Shown here piece after piece: positions 38,408 to 48,914 of a DNA stretch of 64,000 bases. Positions within the stretch are counted from its first letter, which is position 1, and every line of letters starts with the position of its first letter. The stretch is taken from the NCBI RefSeq assembly GCF_900157385.1, contig NZ_LT717700.1:1015818-1079817 (forward strand), in the 5' to 3' direction. The position numbers were made by a program, and so were the translations under genes. The notes under the pieces were generated by a model that saw nothing but the letters and a program-made list of their open reading frames with translations, did not search any database and was not told where the DNA came from. The stretch is from Mycobacterium terramassiliense. GTDB lineage: Bacteria > Actinomycetota > Actinomycetes > Mycobacteriales > Mycobacteriaceae.

Positions 38408-38766
38408 TGCCGGCGGTTGCGCTGCAACGCATCGGCCAGCGTCGGAGAGATGTCGAGGATGCGGTCCAGCTCGGTCACCTGGATCGGGCGGAGCACGTGG
38501 TCGTGATCGGCCACCAGACGGACCGACGTACCGGCCGCCTTGCCTTCCTCGTGGCACTCGAGCACCGCGTTCAACGCCGCGCTTCCGAAGAAATTGACCG
38601 ACTGCAAATCGACGATCACCAGCCGCTCCGGGTGCGTCGCGGCGACCTGGAGGGCGGCGGTTAGGTGGGTGGCGAGCTCGCCCACGTTGCTGGAGTCGAT
38701 ATCACCCTTGACGCGCACGACTACCGCATCCCCATTGGCCTCGTGGCCGACCGCCAACACTTCCAT
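38404..38766 (-). CDS. STAS-domain anti-sigma factor antagonist
   Basis: 120 residues beginning MEVLAVGHEANGDAVVVRVKGDID, with a strong GGGGAAGGG ribosome site just upstream of ATG 38766. The STAS core runs through RLVIVDLQSVNFFGSAALNA; Ser62 occupies the phosphorylation position, with the common preceding Asp replaced by Gly. A phosphorylatable STAS protein binds an RsbW-like kinase and frees a sigma factor. Its stop overlaps the start of the hybrid sensor, which carries both an RsbW-like ATPase and a PP2C phosphatase: the kinase/phosphatase pair expected to act on Ser62. Confidence 0.92.
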   Translation of the reverse strand: MEVLAVGHEANGDAVVVRVKGDIDSSNVGELATHLTAALQVAATHPERLVIVDLQSVNFFGSAALNAVLECHEEGKAAGTSVRLVADHDHVLRPIQVTELDRILDISPTLADALQRNRRQ

Positions 38767-38804
38767 GCCCTTCCCCGACTTCGTGCGTTCGCATACAGCG
38801 CTGG

Positions 38805-39485
38805 TTACCCAGCGGGCTCGTCGGGAATCCTTTCGTGCACCGTCAGCAGCAAATGGTCGAACTGATTTTGCGCGGCGGGCGCCGGGGCCATCAGCGTCGT
38901 CACTTCGTTCAGCAGTTGCTTCGCCAACGAGCGCAGCTTCACATTGGTCTCCTGCGAACGCCACTGCAGCACGCGAAAGGCTTGCTCGGCGCTGACCCGA
39001 TAGACATACATCAGCACTCCCTTGGCCTGCTCGATGGCCGCACGATTCTCGAACAGGTCGGGCAGGGCGGCGTCGAGCACCTCTTGCCGGGCCTCGTCGA
39101 AGGTGTCGGTCAGATCGATGTAATAGCCGGAGGTGCCCACCACCGCGCCGGAGTCGTCCAGCATCCGGTCGGCCACCACGATCGCATCGTGCACGTTGCC
39201 CGCGGTGTCCAGGAACCGGTGCCGGCTGGAAAACGATTCCGCCGACTGCAGCGCGTAGTCGAGCACCTCCTGGACGTGCGCGCGGTCTTCGGGATGCTTG
39301 TGCGATAGCAGCAGTTTCGTCGTCGGCTCCACGGCCCCCGGTTCGTAGCCGTGCATCCTGGCGACCTCGTCGGACCATTCCCAACGTTGACCGACGAACC
39401 AGAACCGGAAGGCGCCGACGTTCAAATGCCGGGCGGCCGCCTCGAATGCGCTGGTCGGCTGCTCGTGGTTGCCCGCGGGTTGCAC
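38805..39485 (-). CDS. PAS-ANTAR RNA-binding antiterminator regulator
   Basis: 226 residues from a GTG. A PAS fold (about 20-135: FRFWFVGQRWEWSDEVARMHGYEPG, then HPEDRAHVQEVL, SSRHRFLDTAGNVHDAIVV, GTSGYYIDLTDTF) senses a signal. The C-terminal ANTAR three-helix domain (about 145-200: ENRAAIEQAKGVLMYVYRVSAEQAFRVLQWRSQ) binds paired hairpins in nascent RNA to prevent termination. It is the first gene of the operon, 38 bases before the STAS gene, and is divergent from the thiC riboswitch. PAS-ANTAR proteins occur in several mycobacteria; target RNAs here are unknown. Confidence 0.9.
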   Translation of the reverse strand: MQPAGNHEQPTSAFEAAARHLNVGAFRFWFVGQRWEWSDEVARMHGYEPGAVEPTTKLLLSHKHPEDRAHVQEVLDYALQSAESFSSRHRFLDTAGNVHDAIVVADRMLDDSGAVVGTSGYYIDLTDTFDEARQEVLDAALPDLFENRAAIEQAKGVLMYVYRVSAEQAFRVLQWRSQETNVKLRSLAKQLLNEVTTLMAPAPAAQNQFDHLLLTVHERIPDEPAG

Positions 39486-39561
39486 GTTTGCATCCTGCCA
39501 TCCGGTGGGTATCCCGGGCTACCGCTTGAGGGGGTAACGTCGCGTGCGGACCATCCACAAG

Positions 39562-42123
<2,562 letters not shown>

Positions 42124-42127
<4 letters not shown>

Positions 42128-42741
42128 GCCTGGACCAAATCGCCGGTGTGGCACACGAACCCGGGGGATCCCCCACCGGTGTCGTTGTCCTTACCCACGG
42201 CGCCGGTGGCGACCGGGATTCACTATTGCTGCGACAGGTTTGCGACGAATGGGCGCGCCGCGGCTGGCTCGCCGTGCGATACAACCTGCCGTACCGCCGG
42301 CGCCGGCCCAAGGGTCCGCCGTCCGGTTCGGCGGCCGGCGACCGCGCCGGCATCGTCGAGGCGATCACGGTGTGCCGCGGCCTGTCCGGCGGCCCGCTGA
42401 TCGCCGGCGGGCATTCCTACGGCGGCCGGCAAGCCTCCATGGTGGTCGCCTCCGGGGAGATCGGGGTGGACCTGCTTGCCCTGTTCTCCTACCCGGTGCA
42501 CCCGCCGGGCAAGCCCGAGCGGCCGCGCACCGAGCACCTGCCCGACATCCGCGTGCCCACCGTGTTCACCCACGGAACGTCGGATCCATTCGGCACGCCG
42601 GGAGAGCTGCGCGAGGCCGCGGCGCTGATCGCCGCGCCGACCGAGGTCGTCGAGATCACCGGCGCGCGCCACGATCTGCGCTCGAAGACCCTCGACGTGC
42701 CGGCGCTGGCGGTCGACGCGGCGCTGCGGCTGCTTGCCTGA
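42124..42741 (+). CDS. Alpha/beta-hydrolase (Rv0421c-like)
   Basis: 205 residues. The nucleophile elbow GGHSYGGRQAS gives Ser at about 99; the oxyanion-hole region is VVVLTHGAGGDRDS; FTHGTSDPFG carries the acid Asp and EITGARHDLRS the catalytic His. It belongs to the small KANL3/Tex30-like dienelactone-hydrolase group. Coupled to thiD by ATGA. Position in the thiC operon suggests a role in processing a thiamine-related ester or amide, but there is no direct evidence. Confidence 0.85.
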
Positions 42742-42752
42742 AGGGATCGCCC

Positions 42753-42977
42753 ATGTTGGAAAAGCTTCGCCGAGTGCTCGAGTACCGACTCAGCATCGCC
42801 CAGCTGATGGCGATCGGGATCATCCTCGGCACCCCCTACCTGCTGGTGGGCACCATCTGGTCGACGACCCACACCGAGCATCTGCACCAGATGCAGGGCG
42901 TCGACCTGGCGGTGTCCTTCCTCGGGTCGATCGTGTCGTGGCCGGTGCTGCTCTTCGCCAACGTCTGCATGACCTGA
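42753..42977 (+). CDS. Small two-helix membrane protein (Rv0420c-like)
   Basis: 74 residues starting MLEKLRRVLEYRLS, with two hydrophobic helices: LMAIGIILGTPYLLVGTIW and VDLAVSFLGSIVSWPVLLFANVC. It has no known family to me; the second helix shares a WPV core with the small proteins beside ctpH. It is 11 bases after the hydrolase gene, so likely the last member of the thiC operon. The M. tuberculosis counterpart is longer as I recall, so the start could differ. Confidence 0.72.
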   Translation: MLEKLRRVLEYRLSIAQLMAIGIILGTPYLLVGTIWSTTHTEHLHQMQGVDLAVSFLGSIVSWPVLLFANVCMT

Positions 42978-42979
42978 TA

Positions 42980-43009
42980 GACAGTTAAGACTGGACAGTT
43001 TCAACTGTC
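42980..43009 (+). promoter_or_regulatory. MarR operator with palindrome and extra half-site
   Basis: GACAGTT (42994-43000), TC, AACTGTC (43003-43009) is a perfect 7-bp inverted repeat, and another GACAGTT lies at 42980-42986, 14 bases upstream in direct orientation. The site is 17 bases before the MarR ATG, a classic place for autorepression. Confidence 0.75.
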
Positions 43010-43026
43010 TAATCTAGGCTGGGGTC

Positions 43027-43464
43027 ATGGACGGCATCGGAGACTCCGCCGTGGTGGCCGCCCGCGATCTGCGGGTGTTGTTCAGCCGGTTGCGACGCCG
43101 GTTGCGAAGCCTCGGGGTCGACGACGACCTGACGCCGTCCCAGACCGCGGTGCTCACCCGCCTCTGGAAAGAGGGAGCGTCGTCGGCCAGCGCCCTGGCC
43201 GGTGCCGAGCGGGTGCGTCCGCAGTCGATGGCCACCATCGTGGCCGCGCTCGAGCAACGCGGGCTCATCGCGCGCGCTCCCGACCCCGAAGACGGCCGGC
43301 GCCAGGTGGTTTCGTTGACCGCCGCGGGCCGGAGGCGCGCCGAGAGCGATCGTCAAGTGCGCGAGGAGTGGCTGGCACGCGCCATCCAGGAGCGGTATTC
43401 CGAGCGGGAACGCCGCACCATTCTCGATGCGCTATCGCTGCTCGAGCGTCTGACCGAGTCATGA
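43027..43464 (+). CDS. MarR-family transcriptional regulator
   Basis: 145 residues. The winged-helix core is LTPSQTAVLTRLWKEGASSASALAGAERVRPQSMATIVAALEQRGL, followed by the wing PDPEDGRRQVVSLTAAG, both near perfect for the family. It binds as a dimer to a palindrome, and a perfect one lies 17 bases upstream. The gene is followed after 16 bases by a luciferase-like oxidoreductase, which it probably regulates together with itself. Lineage-specific insertion between the Rv0420c and lpqM homologues. Confidence 0.92.
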   Translation: MDGIGDSAVVAARDLRVLFSRLRRRLRSLGVDDDLTPSQTAVLTRLWKEGASSASALAGAERVRPQSMATIVAALEQRGLIARAPDPEDGRRQVVSLTAAGRRRAESDRQVREEWLARAIQERYSERERRTILDALSLLERLTES

Positions 43465-43480
43465 GAGGGGAATCGCTGCA

Positions 43481-44350
43481 ATGGAATTGGGTGTGCACTT
43501 CATCGATTTTCTGCCGGGGAATCCGGCAAGCCTAGGCCCGACGCTGGCCGACGCGGCCAAGGCCGCCGAGCAGGGCGGCGCCGCGCTGTTCACGCTCGCC
43601 GACCACTTCTTCCAGATGGAAAACGTCGGGCGAGCGGAGGATCCGTTCCTGGAAGGCTACACGTCGCTGGGCTTTCTGGCCGGACAGACCTCGACCATCG
43701 AGCTGGCCCTGCTGGTCACCGGGGTCACCTATCGCCATCCCGGCGTGCTCGCGAAAACGGTTACCACACTGGACGTGCTGTCGCAGGGTCGGTCGATGCT
43801 GGGCCTCGGCGCGGCATGGTACGACCGCGAACACATCGCGCTCGGGATTCCGTACCCGCCGCTGCGCGAGCGGTTCGAAATGGTGGAGGAGACGCTACAG
43901 ATCTGCCGGCAGATGTGGAGCGACGACGCCGGGCCGTACCACGGCAAGCACTACCAGCTGGCCGAGACGATCTGTGTGCCGCAACCGATTCGGCGGCCGC
44001 CGATCCTGATCGGGGGTGACGGCGAGAAGAAGACGCTGCGGCTGGTGGCGCAGTACGCCGACATCTGGAACAGCACGACGAGCGATGTCGACCAACTCGC
44101 GCACAAGGTCGAGGTCCTCAACCGGCACTGCGAAGCGGTGGGCAGGGATCCGCGCGAGATCCGCAAGACGGTCGGCCTTTTCGTCGATCCCTTTGCGGAC
44201 ACCGCAGGGTTCCTCAAGACGGTGCAACGCTGCGCCGAGTTGGGCATCGGAATGATCAACCTCGGCCCCTTTCCCGGAAACCCCGACCCTGTCGGTTTCA
44301 TCCGCCGCCTCGGCGACGAGGTGGTTCCCAGGATTGCCGAAATCGCCTGA
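43481..44350 (+). CDS. LLM-class (luciferase-like) F420-dependent oxidoreductase
   Basis: 289 residues of a TIM-barrel flavin/F420 enzyme. MELGVHFIDFLPG, then TLADHFFQMENVG, GVTYRHPGVLAKTVTTLDVLSQGR and GLGAAWYDREH are typical of the F420-dependent branch. The C-terminal FFRK-type motif is replaced by the family end RRLGDEVVPRIAEIA. Likely cofactor F420, substrate unknown. It forms a two-gene operon with the MarR regulator, suggestive of response to a small aromatic compound or drug. Confidence 0.85.
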   Translation: MELGVHFIDFLPGNPASLGPTLADAAKAAEQGGAALFTLADHFFQMENVGRAEDPFLEGYTSLGFLAGQTSTIELALLVTGVTYRHPGVLAKTVTTLDVLSQGRSMLGLGAAWYDREHIALGIPYPPLRERFEMVEETLQICRQMWSDDAGPYHGKHYQLAETICVPQPIRRPPILIGGDGEKKTLRLVAQYADIWNSTTSDVDQLAHKVEVLNRHCEAVGRDPREIRKTVGLFVDPFADTAGFLKTVQRCAELGIGMINLGPFPGNPDPVGFIRRLGDEVVPRIAEIA

Positions 44351-44352
44351 GC

Positions 44353-45810
44353 CTAGCCCGGGTACCGCGAATAGCAGGCGTCCATGTTGCCTGTGACGCC
44401 GCCGCGGAAGGCGTCGATCCGGGTGAACCCGGCCGGGACGCTGACGCCGTCCGCGTCGCTGGCGACCAGGTGGTTGGTGAGCAGGCCGGAGACGGCCTCG
44501 TCGAGGTCGCCGGCGGTCAGCACCAGCTGCTTCTGGGAGGGCAGTTCGATCGGTTCGGCCATCTTGCGGTGCACGACACCGGTCAGGCAGGCGGTGCGCA
44601 GTGCGGTCCAGGGGCTCTGCATGGCCAGCCCGCGATCGTGTTGCACGGCCAACGCGTACCTCGACATCACCATCGACAGGGCGGTGTCGTCGCCCTGCGG
44701 CAGCGTGCGTTCACTCTCGGCGGCCACCTGACCCGCCTTCGCCAGTCCGGGGAGGTCGACCGCGATGGTGTTGGTGGCCGGGCAGTAGGACGCCGGCGGG
44801 CTGGGCCTGGCGTCCGGGCAACCGGCGGGTTGATAGGACAGCGTCGGCGGATTCTTCGGGGAGAAGATCTTTCCCAGCAGCTCCATGAGCGTCGATAGGG
44901 TGTCTTCGTTGATGGGGACCTCTCCGGTCTCCGGGTCCCCGCTGTTGTCGAGCCGCAGGGCGGTCGGCAGGTCGCCGCGGCGCTGCTCGATCTCCTGTTT
45001 GTTGATGCGCGCGCACGCCGAGGCGCCATCGATGAAGCCCATCTGGAACGCGCTGATCCGATCCAGGGCCGACCCGTGCTCGTCGTCGTTTTGGGTGTCG
45101 GCGTCCATGACCGGGTCGCGGGTGGTGATGATGCCGGCCAGCACGTGGTCGAGCCCGTCGGCGGTGCTCAGCGTGAAGCGGGGCGATTTCCCGTCGGCCA
45201 CCCAATACAGGTAGACCCCGGCGAAGCAATCGGCCTGCTGCTCGCGAACGATGGTCGGGTCTTTTCTCGTCACGAGTTTGGCCATCTGCTGCAAGGCGTG
45301 CCCGAATTCGTGCGCCAGCACGCCGTTGACGGACATGTCGCCGAAATAGCGCTGCGCGACGGCCATGAACACCTTGCGATCCCAGGCGATCAAGTTGCAG
45401 CGGGCGGTGAAGAAGGCGTTGACGAGCTTATAGGTGTCGTTAAAACAAACGATGGGGCTGCGCGGATCCTCGGAGTCGTAGGACACCATCTTCTCGACCG
45501 GAACGAAAGTCCCTTTCAGCGATTCGCTGTAGACCGACTTCCAGTACTCCTCGATGTCGTTGATCGAGAGCAACGACAGCTTGTCGATCGGCCCGTTGTC
45601 GGTGTTGAGCACCTTGCCGGTGGGGCTCGGCGCGTTCGACCGGATTCCGCTGGGCCCGTTGGTCGCCGGCAGGCCGCCCACCCGGAACGGATCGTTGAGC
45701 ATCGACAGAGCGCGCCCGTCGACGAAGGTGGTGCACCCGGCCACCACCAGTACCGCCCCGGCGCAGGCGACTGCCGCCTTCAGACGTCGACTCGGCCCGC
45801 GCTTGTCCAT
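44353..45810 (-). CDS. lpqM: LpqM, lipoprotein metalloprotease
   Basis: 485 residues. The ATG at 45810 has GAGG six bases upstream and opens a signal peptide MDKRGPSRRLKAAVACAGAV with lipobox VVAGC (Cys about 25). The zinc-binding HEFGHALQQ has His167 and His171, and EQQADCFAG about 30 residues later gives the third ligand, as in the DUF2342/neutral-zinc-metallopeptidase group. LpqM has been linked to conjugal DNA transfer in M. smegmatis. Its 3' end meets the F420 enzyme gene tail to tail with two bases between. Earlier ATGs at 45822 and 45849 are possible. Confidence 0.92.
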   Translation of the reverse strand: MDKRGPSRRLKAAVACAGAVLVVAGCTTFVDGRALSMLNDPFRVGGLPATNGPSGIRSNAPSPTGKVLNTDNGPIDKLSLLSINDIEEYWKSVYSESLKGTFVPVEKMVSYDSEDPRSPIVCFNDTYKLVNAFFTARCNLIAWDRKVFMAVAQRYFGDMSVNGVLAHEFGHALQQMAKLVTRKDPTIVREQQADCFAGVYLYWVADGKSPRFTLSTADGLDHVLAGIITTRDPVMDADTQNDDEHGSALDRISAFQMGFIDGASACARINKQEIEQRRGDLPTALRLDNSGDPETGEVPINEDTLSTLMELLGKIFSPKNPPTLSYQPAGCPDARPSPPASYCPATNTIAVDLPGLAKAGQVAAESERTLPQGDDTALSMVMSRYALAVQHDRGLAMQSPWTALRTACLTGVVHRKMAEPIELPSQKQLVLTAGDLDEAVSGLLTNHLVASDADGVSVPAGFTRIDAFRGGVTGNMDACYSRYPG

Positions 45811-45961
45811 GAACGACCTCATCCCGACCGGGCTGCACGGCAGCATCAAAGGGACCTCATTCTAAATCCCCTGGCAAACTCTGACAGCAGAAATGTAGGT
45901 TGGGTTACCCCTTGCGAAACGTCAACGGGCGGGAGGGTATTCGGGACGCGAATGCCGGTGC

Positions 45962-47410
45962 CTAAAAGGGCGGCGGTTCGTCCTCGTCGGGTGGTGCCGG
46001 CGGGGGCAGGGCGCCTTGGGTGGCTCGCCGCGTTTGGCGGTTGTGCCGGCGTTCGGCGGCGATACGGGTGGCACGGTCTTGGGCGCGGGTGCGGGCGCGC
46101 AGTGGCATCATCGCCGTTGGTTCGGCGCAGCGATCGGTTGTCGCCGCTGATGTCGGCGGGTCGCCGGTGGGCGCACACAGGCTCGGGAACAGCAGCGCGC
46201 TGCCCGGGGTGGTGATGTAGGTGTGCCCGTCGGGTAGGCGCCAGATGACGGTTCCATCAGGCAGCTGTTCGTCGTGCCAGCTCCAGAACGTCTTGAGCAA
46301 ATGGTGAAGCCGGCACAAACATTTCAGGTTCGACGGGTGCGTGGCGCCGCCGTCGGCGTAGGGGATCGTATGGTCGAGATCGCACTGGACGGCCGGCCGC
46401 TCGCAGCCCGGGGCGCGGCAGGTCAGATCCCGGCACCGCACGAACTCGGCCAGCTTGGCCGAGGGGCGATAACCCGGCTCGGGCGCCCCGTTCGGCGCGC
46501 TCACCGGGACCAGGCGCGCCGAGCGGGCCAGGTCGGCGATCAGCTCGGCCGGGATGAGGCCCTCAACCCCGGGCAGGATGCCCGGGTTGGAGCCGCTGCC
46601 CTCGACGGCGCCTTGGTCGGCGACCACATGGATGACCACATTGCTTGCCGGCGCGGGTTCGCCCGCCATGGGGCACCGGTCCGCTCCGCAGCCACACACC
46701 AGCCGCGCGGCCCCGGCCGCCAGCGCCGCGAGCGCATCGGCGCGGCGCTGCCTTTGGGTGCGCGGATCGGCGTCGCACACGCTGCCCGCCAACTCATCAA
46801 GCCGGCGGTCCAGCGCCTGCCCGACGGGGGCAAACAACCTGCCCTCCATCCACGCCATCCCCGAAGAATCCGCGACCAGATCGACGTAACGGTCCTCTAC
46901 GGCCTTGGCCGCGCGCCGCAGCGCGTCGCAATCAGCCCTGGCCACCACCCGGTCCACCGCGGCCGCCAGCCCAGCGCGGGTCAGCGACGGACGCCGCGAC
47001 ACCAGCACCGCCACCCGGGCATCCACCTTGGCCAACACGTCAGGGTCGGTGATCAGATCGGTGCGAAACACAATCGTCTGGAACGCCCGATAATCGATGT
47101 CGCCCGCCGCGAACGCCTTGCCCACCTGCGGCAGCCGCTCGCGCAGCGCCATCGCATAACGCAAATACCCGTGCGCCCTGGCCACGCTGCAGCTCAGCGC
47201 GGCTCCCACCTGCGCGGCCACCGCTTCCCACGCGTCGGCGGCCCAATCGGGCCGCTCGCCGGAATCGCGGCAACGCAGCACCAACAACTCACCGACGGCC
47301 GCCAACCGCTGCGCGGCCGCCCGAGCCTCGGCCCGACCCGCGTCACGCACCCGATCCAGCAACGCCGCCGACTCCGGCGTGGACTGCGACGCCAATGCGT
47401 ATTCGAACAT
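45962..47410 (-). CDS. REP13E12-family DUF222/HNH endonuclease protein
   Basis: 482 residues. An N-terminal DUF222 region (LDRVRDAGRAEARAAAQRLAAV, RLVCGCGADRCPM) is followed by an HNH nuclease: CRDLTCRAPGCERPAVQCDLDHTIPYADGG with the paired Cys and catalytic His, then THPSNLKCLCRLHH. This is the protein of the mycobacterial REP13E12 repeat, a known phage and SOS-associated element. A LexA-type box overlaps the chosen ATG (47410), so it is probably damage-inducible. It lies between the lpqM and lpqL homologues, where M. tuberculosis has no such gene as I recall. I see no transposase or terminal repeats. Confidence 0.88.
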   Translation of the reverse strand: MFEYALASQSTPESAALLDRVRDAGRAEARAAAQRLAAVGELLVLRCRDSGERPDWAADAWEAVAAQVGAALSCSVARAHGYLRYAMALRERLPQVGKAFAAGDIDYRAFQTIVFRTDLITDPDVLAKVDARVAVLVSRRPSLTRAGLAAAVDRVVARADCDALRRAAKAVEDRYVDLVADSSGMAWMEGRLFAPVGQALDRRLDELAGSVCDADPRTQRQRRADALAALAAGAARLVCGCGADRCPMAGEPAPASNVVIHVVADQGAVEGSGSNPGILPGVEGLIPAELIADLARSARLVPVSAPNGAPEPGYRPSAKLAEFVRCRDLTCRAPGCERPAVQCDLDHTIPYADGGATHPSNLKCLCRLHHLLKTFWSWHDEQLPDGTVIWRLPDGHTYITTPGSALLFPSLCAPTGDPPTSAATTDRCAEPTAMMPLRARTRAQDRATRIAAERRHNRQTRRATQGALPPPAPPDEDEPPPF

Positions 47411-47418
47411 ACATTCGA
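47403..47418 (-). promoter_or_regulatory. SOS box (LexA-binding site) at the 13E12 gene start
   Basis: Read on the minus strand, TCGAAT, four bases, GTTCGA: one mismatch to the mycobacterial consensus TCGAAC-N4-GTTCGA. It covers the ATG at 47410-47408, so LexA would sit on the start. It fits reports that 13E12-family genes respond to DNA damage. Confidence 0.75.
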
Positions 47419-47444
47419 TATTACCCGGGTGGGCCGACAACCAG

Positions 47445-48914
47445 CTAAGGCACTCGCGTGCGGTGCCGCTTGTCGTGCGGCGGCACGCCGTTGACGCCGC
47501 CGATCGACTCCGCGTAGGTGCCCACCGCGAACGCCACGCCAGAACCCATGATCGCCAACGCTTCCCGGTTGACAGCGTCGACGGTGTCGCGCGGGCCCTG
47601 GAAGTTGGGGTCGAACGGGACGCCGGCCTGGCCGCCCCACAGTCGCGCCTGCACGGTCGTTTTCGGCTGCGAGGCGCCGGTGGTCATGCCGCCGATCGGC
47701 ACGCCCGCGACCATGAAGGGGTGGTAGTCGGTCCTGGTGCCCAGCGGCATGTCGGCGGGCCGCTTCCCGGCCAGGTTCAGGTAACCGCCAAGCGTGCGCT
47801 CGATGCCGGCGGAACCGTCGGGCACATCGCCGAAGGCGATCCCGGGCGAGGGCGGACCGGACTGGTCGCCGTCGTCGGTGAAGAAGCCGGCGTTCGGCGA
47901 TCCGAGCACGGTGAAGTCCAGATACATCGCGATGTCGTTGAGTTGGCTGCCGTCCATGCCGAACACGTAGTCGGTAACGCCGTTGAGCCCGTCCTCGTCG
48001 GCTCCCCAGAACACGAACCGCACAGCGTTGTTCACGGGAGCCAACGGGCCCAGCTGCAGCGCCGTCTCCAGCACGGCGGCCACGCCGGTCCCGTTGTCGT
48101 TGATGCCCGGACCATCACGCGGGCCGTCGAGATGCGCGCCAACCACGATCGCCTCGTGCGGCGAGCCGGTTTGGGTCTGCGCCAGCACGTTTCGCGAGCT
48201 GACCTTGATGTTCTCGGCGTCCAGCACCAGGCGTATCGGCGCGGTCTCGCGCTCCAGCGCGGGGGCGCCGTAAGCACCGACGACGGCGACCGGGACGGTC
48301 AGTTGCTTGAAATGCCCGGGCACGAAGAGGCCTGGCGGAGCCCCCTGCCCGCTGGGCGCGCTGAGCACGATGAGCGCCGCCGCGCCCTTGGCCAGCGCGC
48401 TGTTCTGCTTGTCGACCACCGAGCAGCCCGAGTCGTCGACGACCGCGATCGCCCCTTTGGGCACCGCGGCCGGGTAATCGCCGACGGCGCAGCCGGACGG
48501 TCGCGTCGGGTGGACCGGCGTCCCGGTGAGTCCGCCGGGGGGCGTCCGGACCAGCAGCGACGCCTGGTCGACCTGGTAGGTGCGGCCGGCCACCGTGAGC
48601 GCGGGCTTACCGGGCGAGACGTTGTACAGCCGGTCGAACTGCGGGGTGGATACGTTGAAACCCCTGTCCCGCAATGCCTTTGCCACGTAATCAACGCTGG
48701 CGTCATAGCCGGGCGTGCCGTCCGCGCGATTTCCGCGGTTGGCGTTGGCCACGTTCTGCAGCGCGCGCAGGTGGGTGACCAGCCGGTCCGCGGTGACCTT
48801 CTGAGCCAGTCCGCGAGCGAGGTCGGGCGCCGCCGCCGGCGGTGCGGGGCGCGGCGAAGCGCATGCCGCCACCAGCCCCATCACGATGAGCGCGGCGGCC
48901 AGCGGGCGCATCAT
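47445..48914 (-). CDS. LpqL paralogue with degenerate M28 aminopeptidase site (probable pseudo-enzyme lipoprotein)
   Basis: 489 residues: lipobox VAACAS after a short signal peptide, protease-associated domain (about 130-260), then an M28 fold. Compared with lpqL upstream, GAHLDGP (His) and GINDNGTG (Asp) remain, but AEELG reads ADEDG (general-base Glu to Asp), NFDML reads DFTVL (metal Asp to Thr), and NYHQKTDT reads NFQGPRDT (metal His to Gln). Loss of three active-site residues suggests it no longer hydrolyses peptides. It starts where lpqL stops (ATGA), so it is a tandem duplicate. It may bind peptides or regulate its partner. Confidence 0.85.
   Translation of the reverse strand: MMRPLAAALIVMGLVAACASPRPAPPAAAPDLARGLAQKVTADRLVTHLRALQNVANANRGNRADGTPGYDASVDYVAKALRDRGFNVSTPQFDRLYNVSPGKPALTVAGRTYQVDQASLLVRTPPGGLTGTPVHPTRPSGCAVGDYPAAVPKGAIAVVDDSGCSVVDKQNSALAKGAAALIVLSAPSGQGAPPGLFVPGHFKQLTVPVAVVGAYGAPALERETAPIRLVLDAENIKVSSRNVLAQTQTGSPHEAIVVGAHLDGPRDGPGINDNGTGVAAVLETALQLGPLAPVNNAVRFVFWGADEDGLNGVTDYVFGMDGSQLNDIAMYLDFTVLGSPNAGFFTDDGDQSGPPSPGIAFGDVPDGSAGIERTLGGYLNLAGKRPADMPLGTRTDYHPFMVAGVPIGGMTTGASQPKTTVQARLWGGQAGVPFDPNFQGPRDTVDAVNREALAIMGSGVAFAVGTYAESIGGVNGVPPHDKRHRTRVP

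Noticed and set aside
45962..47410. Insertion sequence
   Set aside because: The 13E12 protein is HNH/DUF222, and I found no transposase, terminal inverted repeats or target duplication.
47445..48914. lpqL copy as a pseudogene
   Set aside because: Frame, lipobox and length are intact; only active-site residues changed, so a coding call with lost activity is better.
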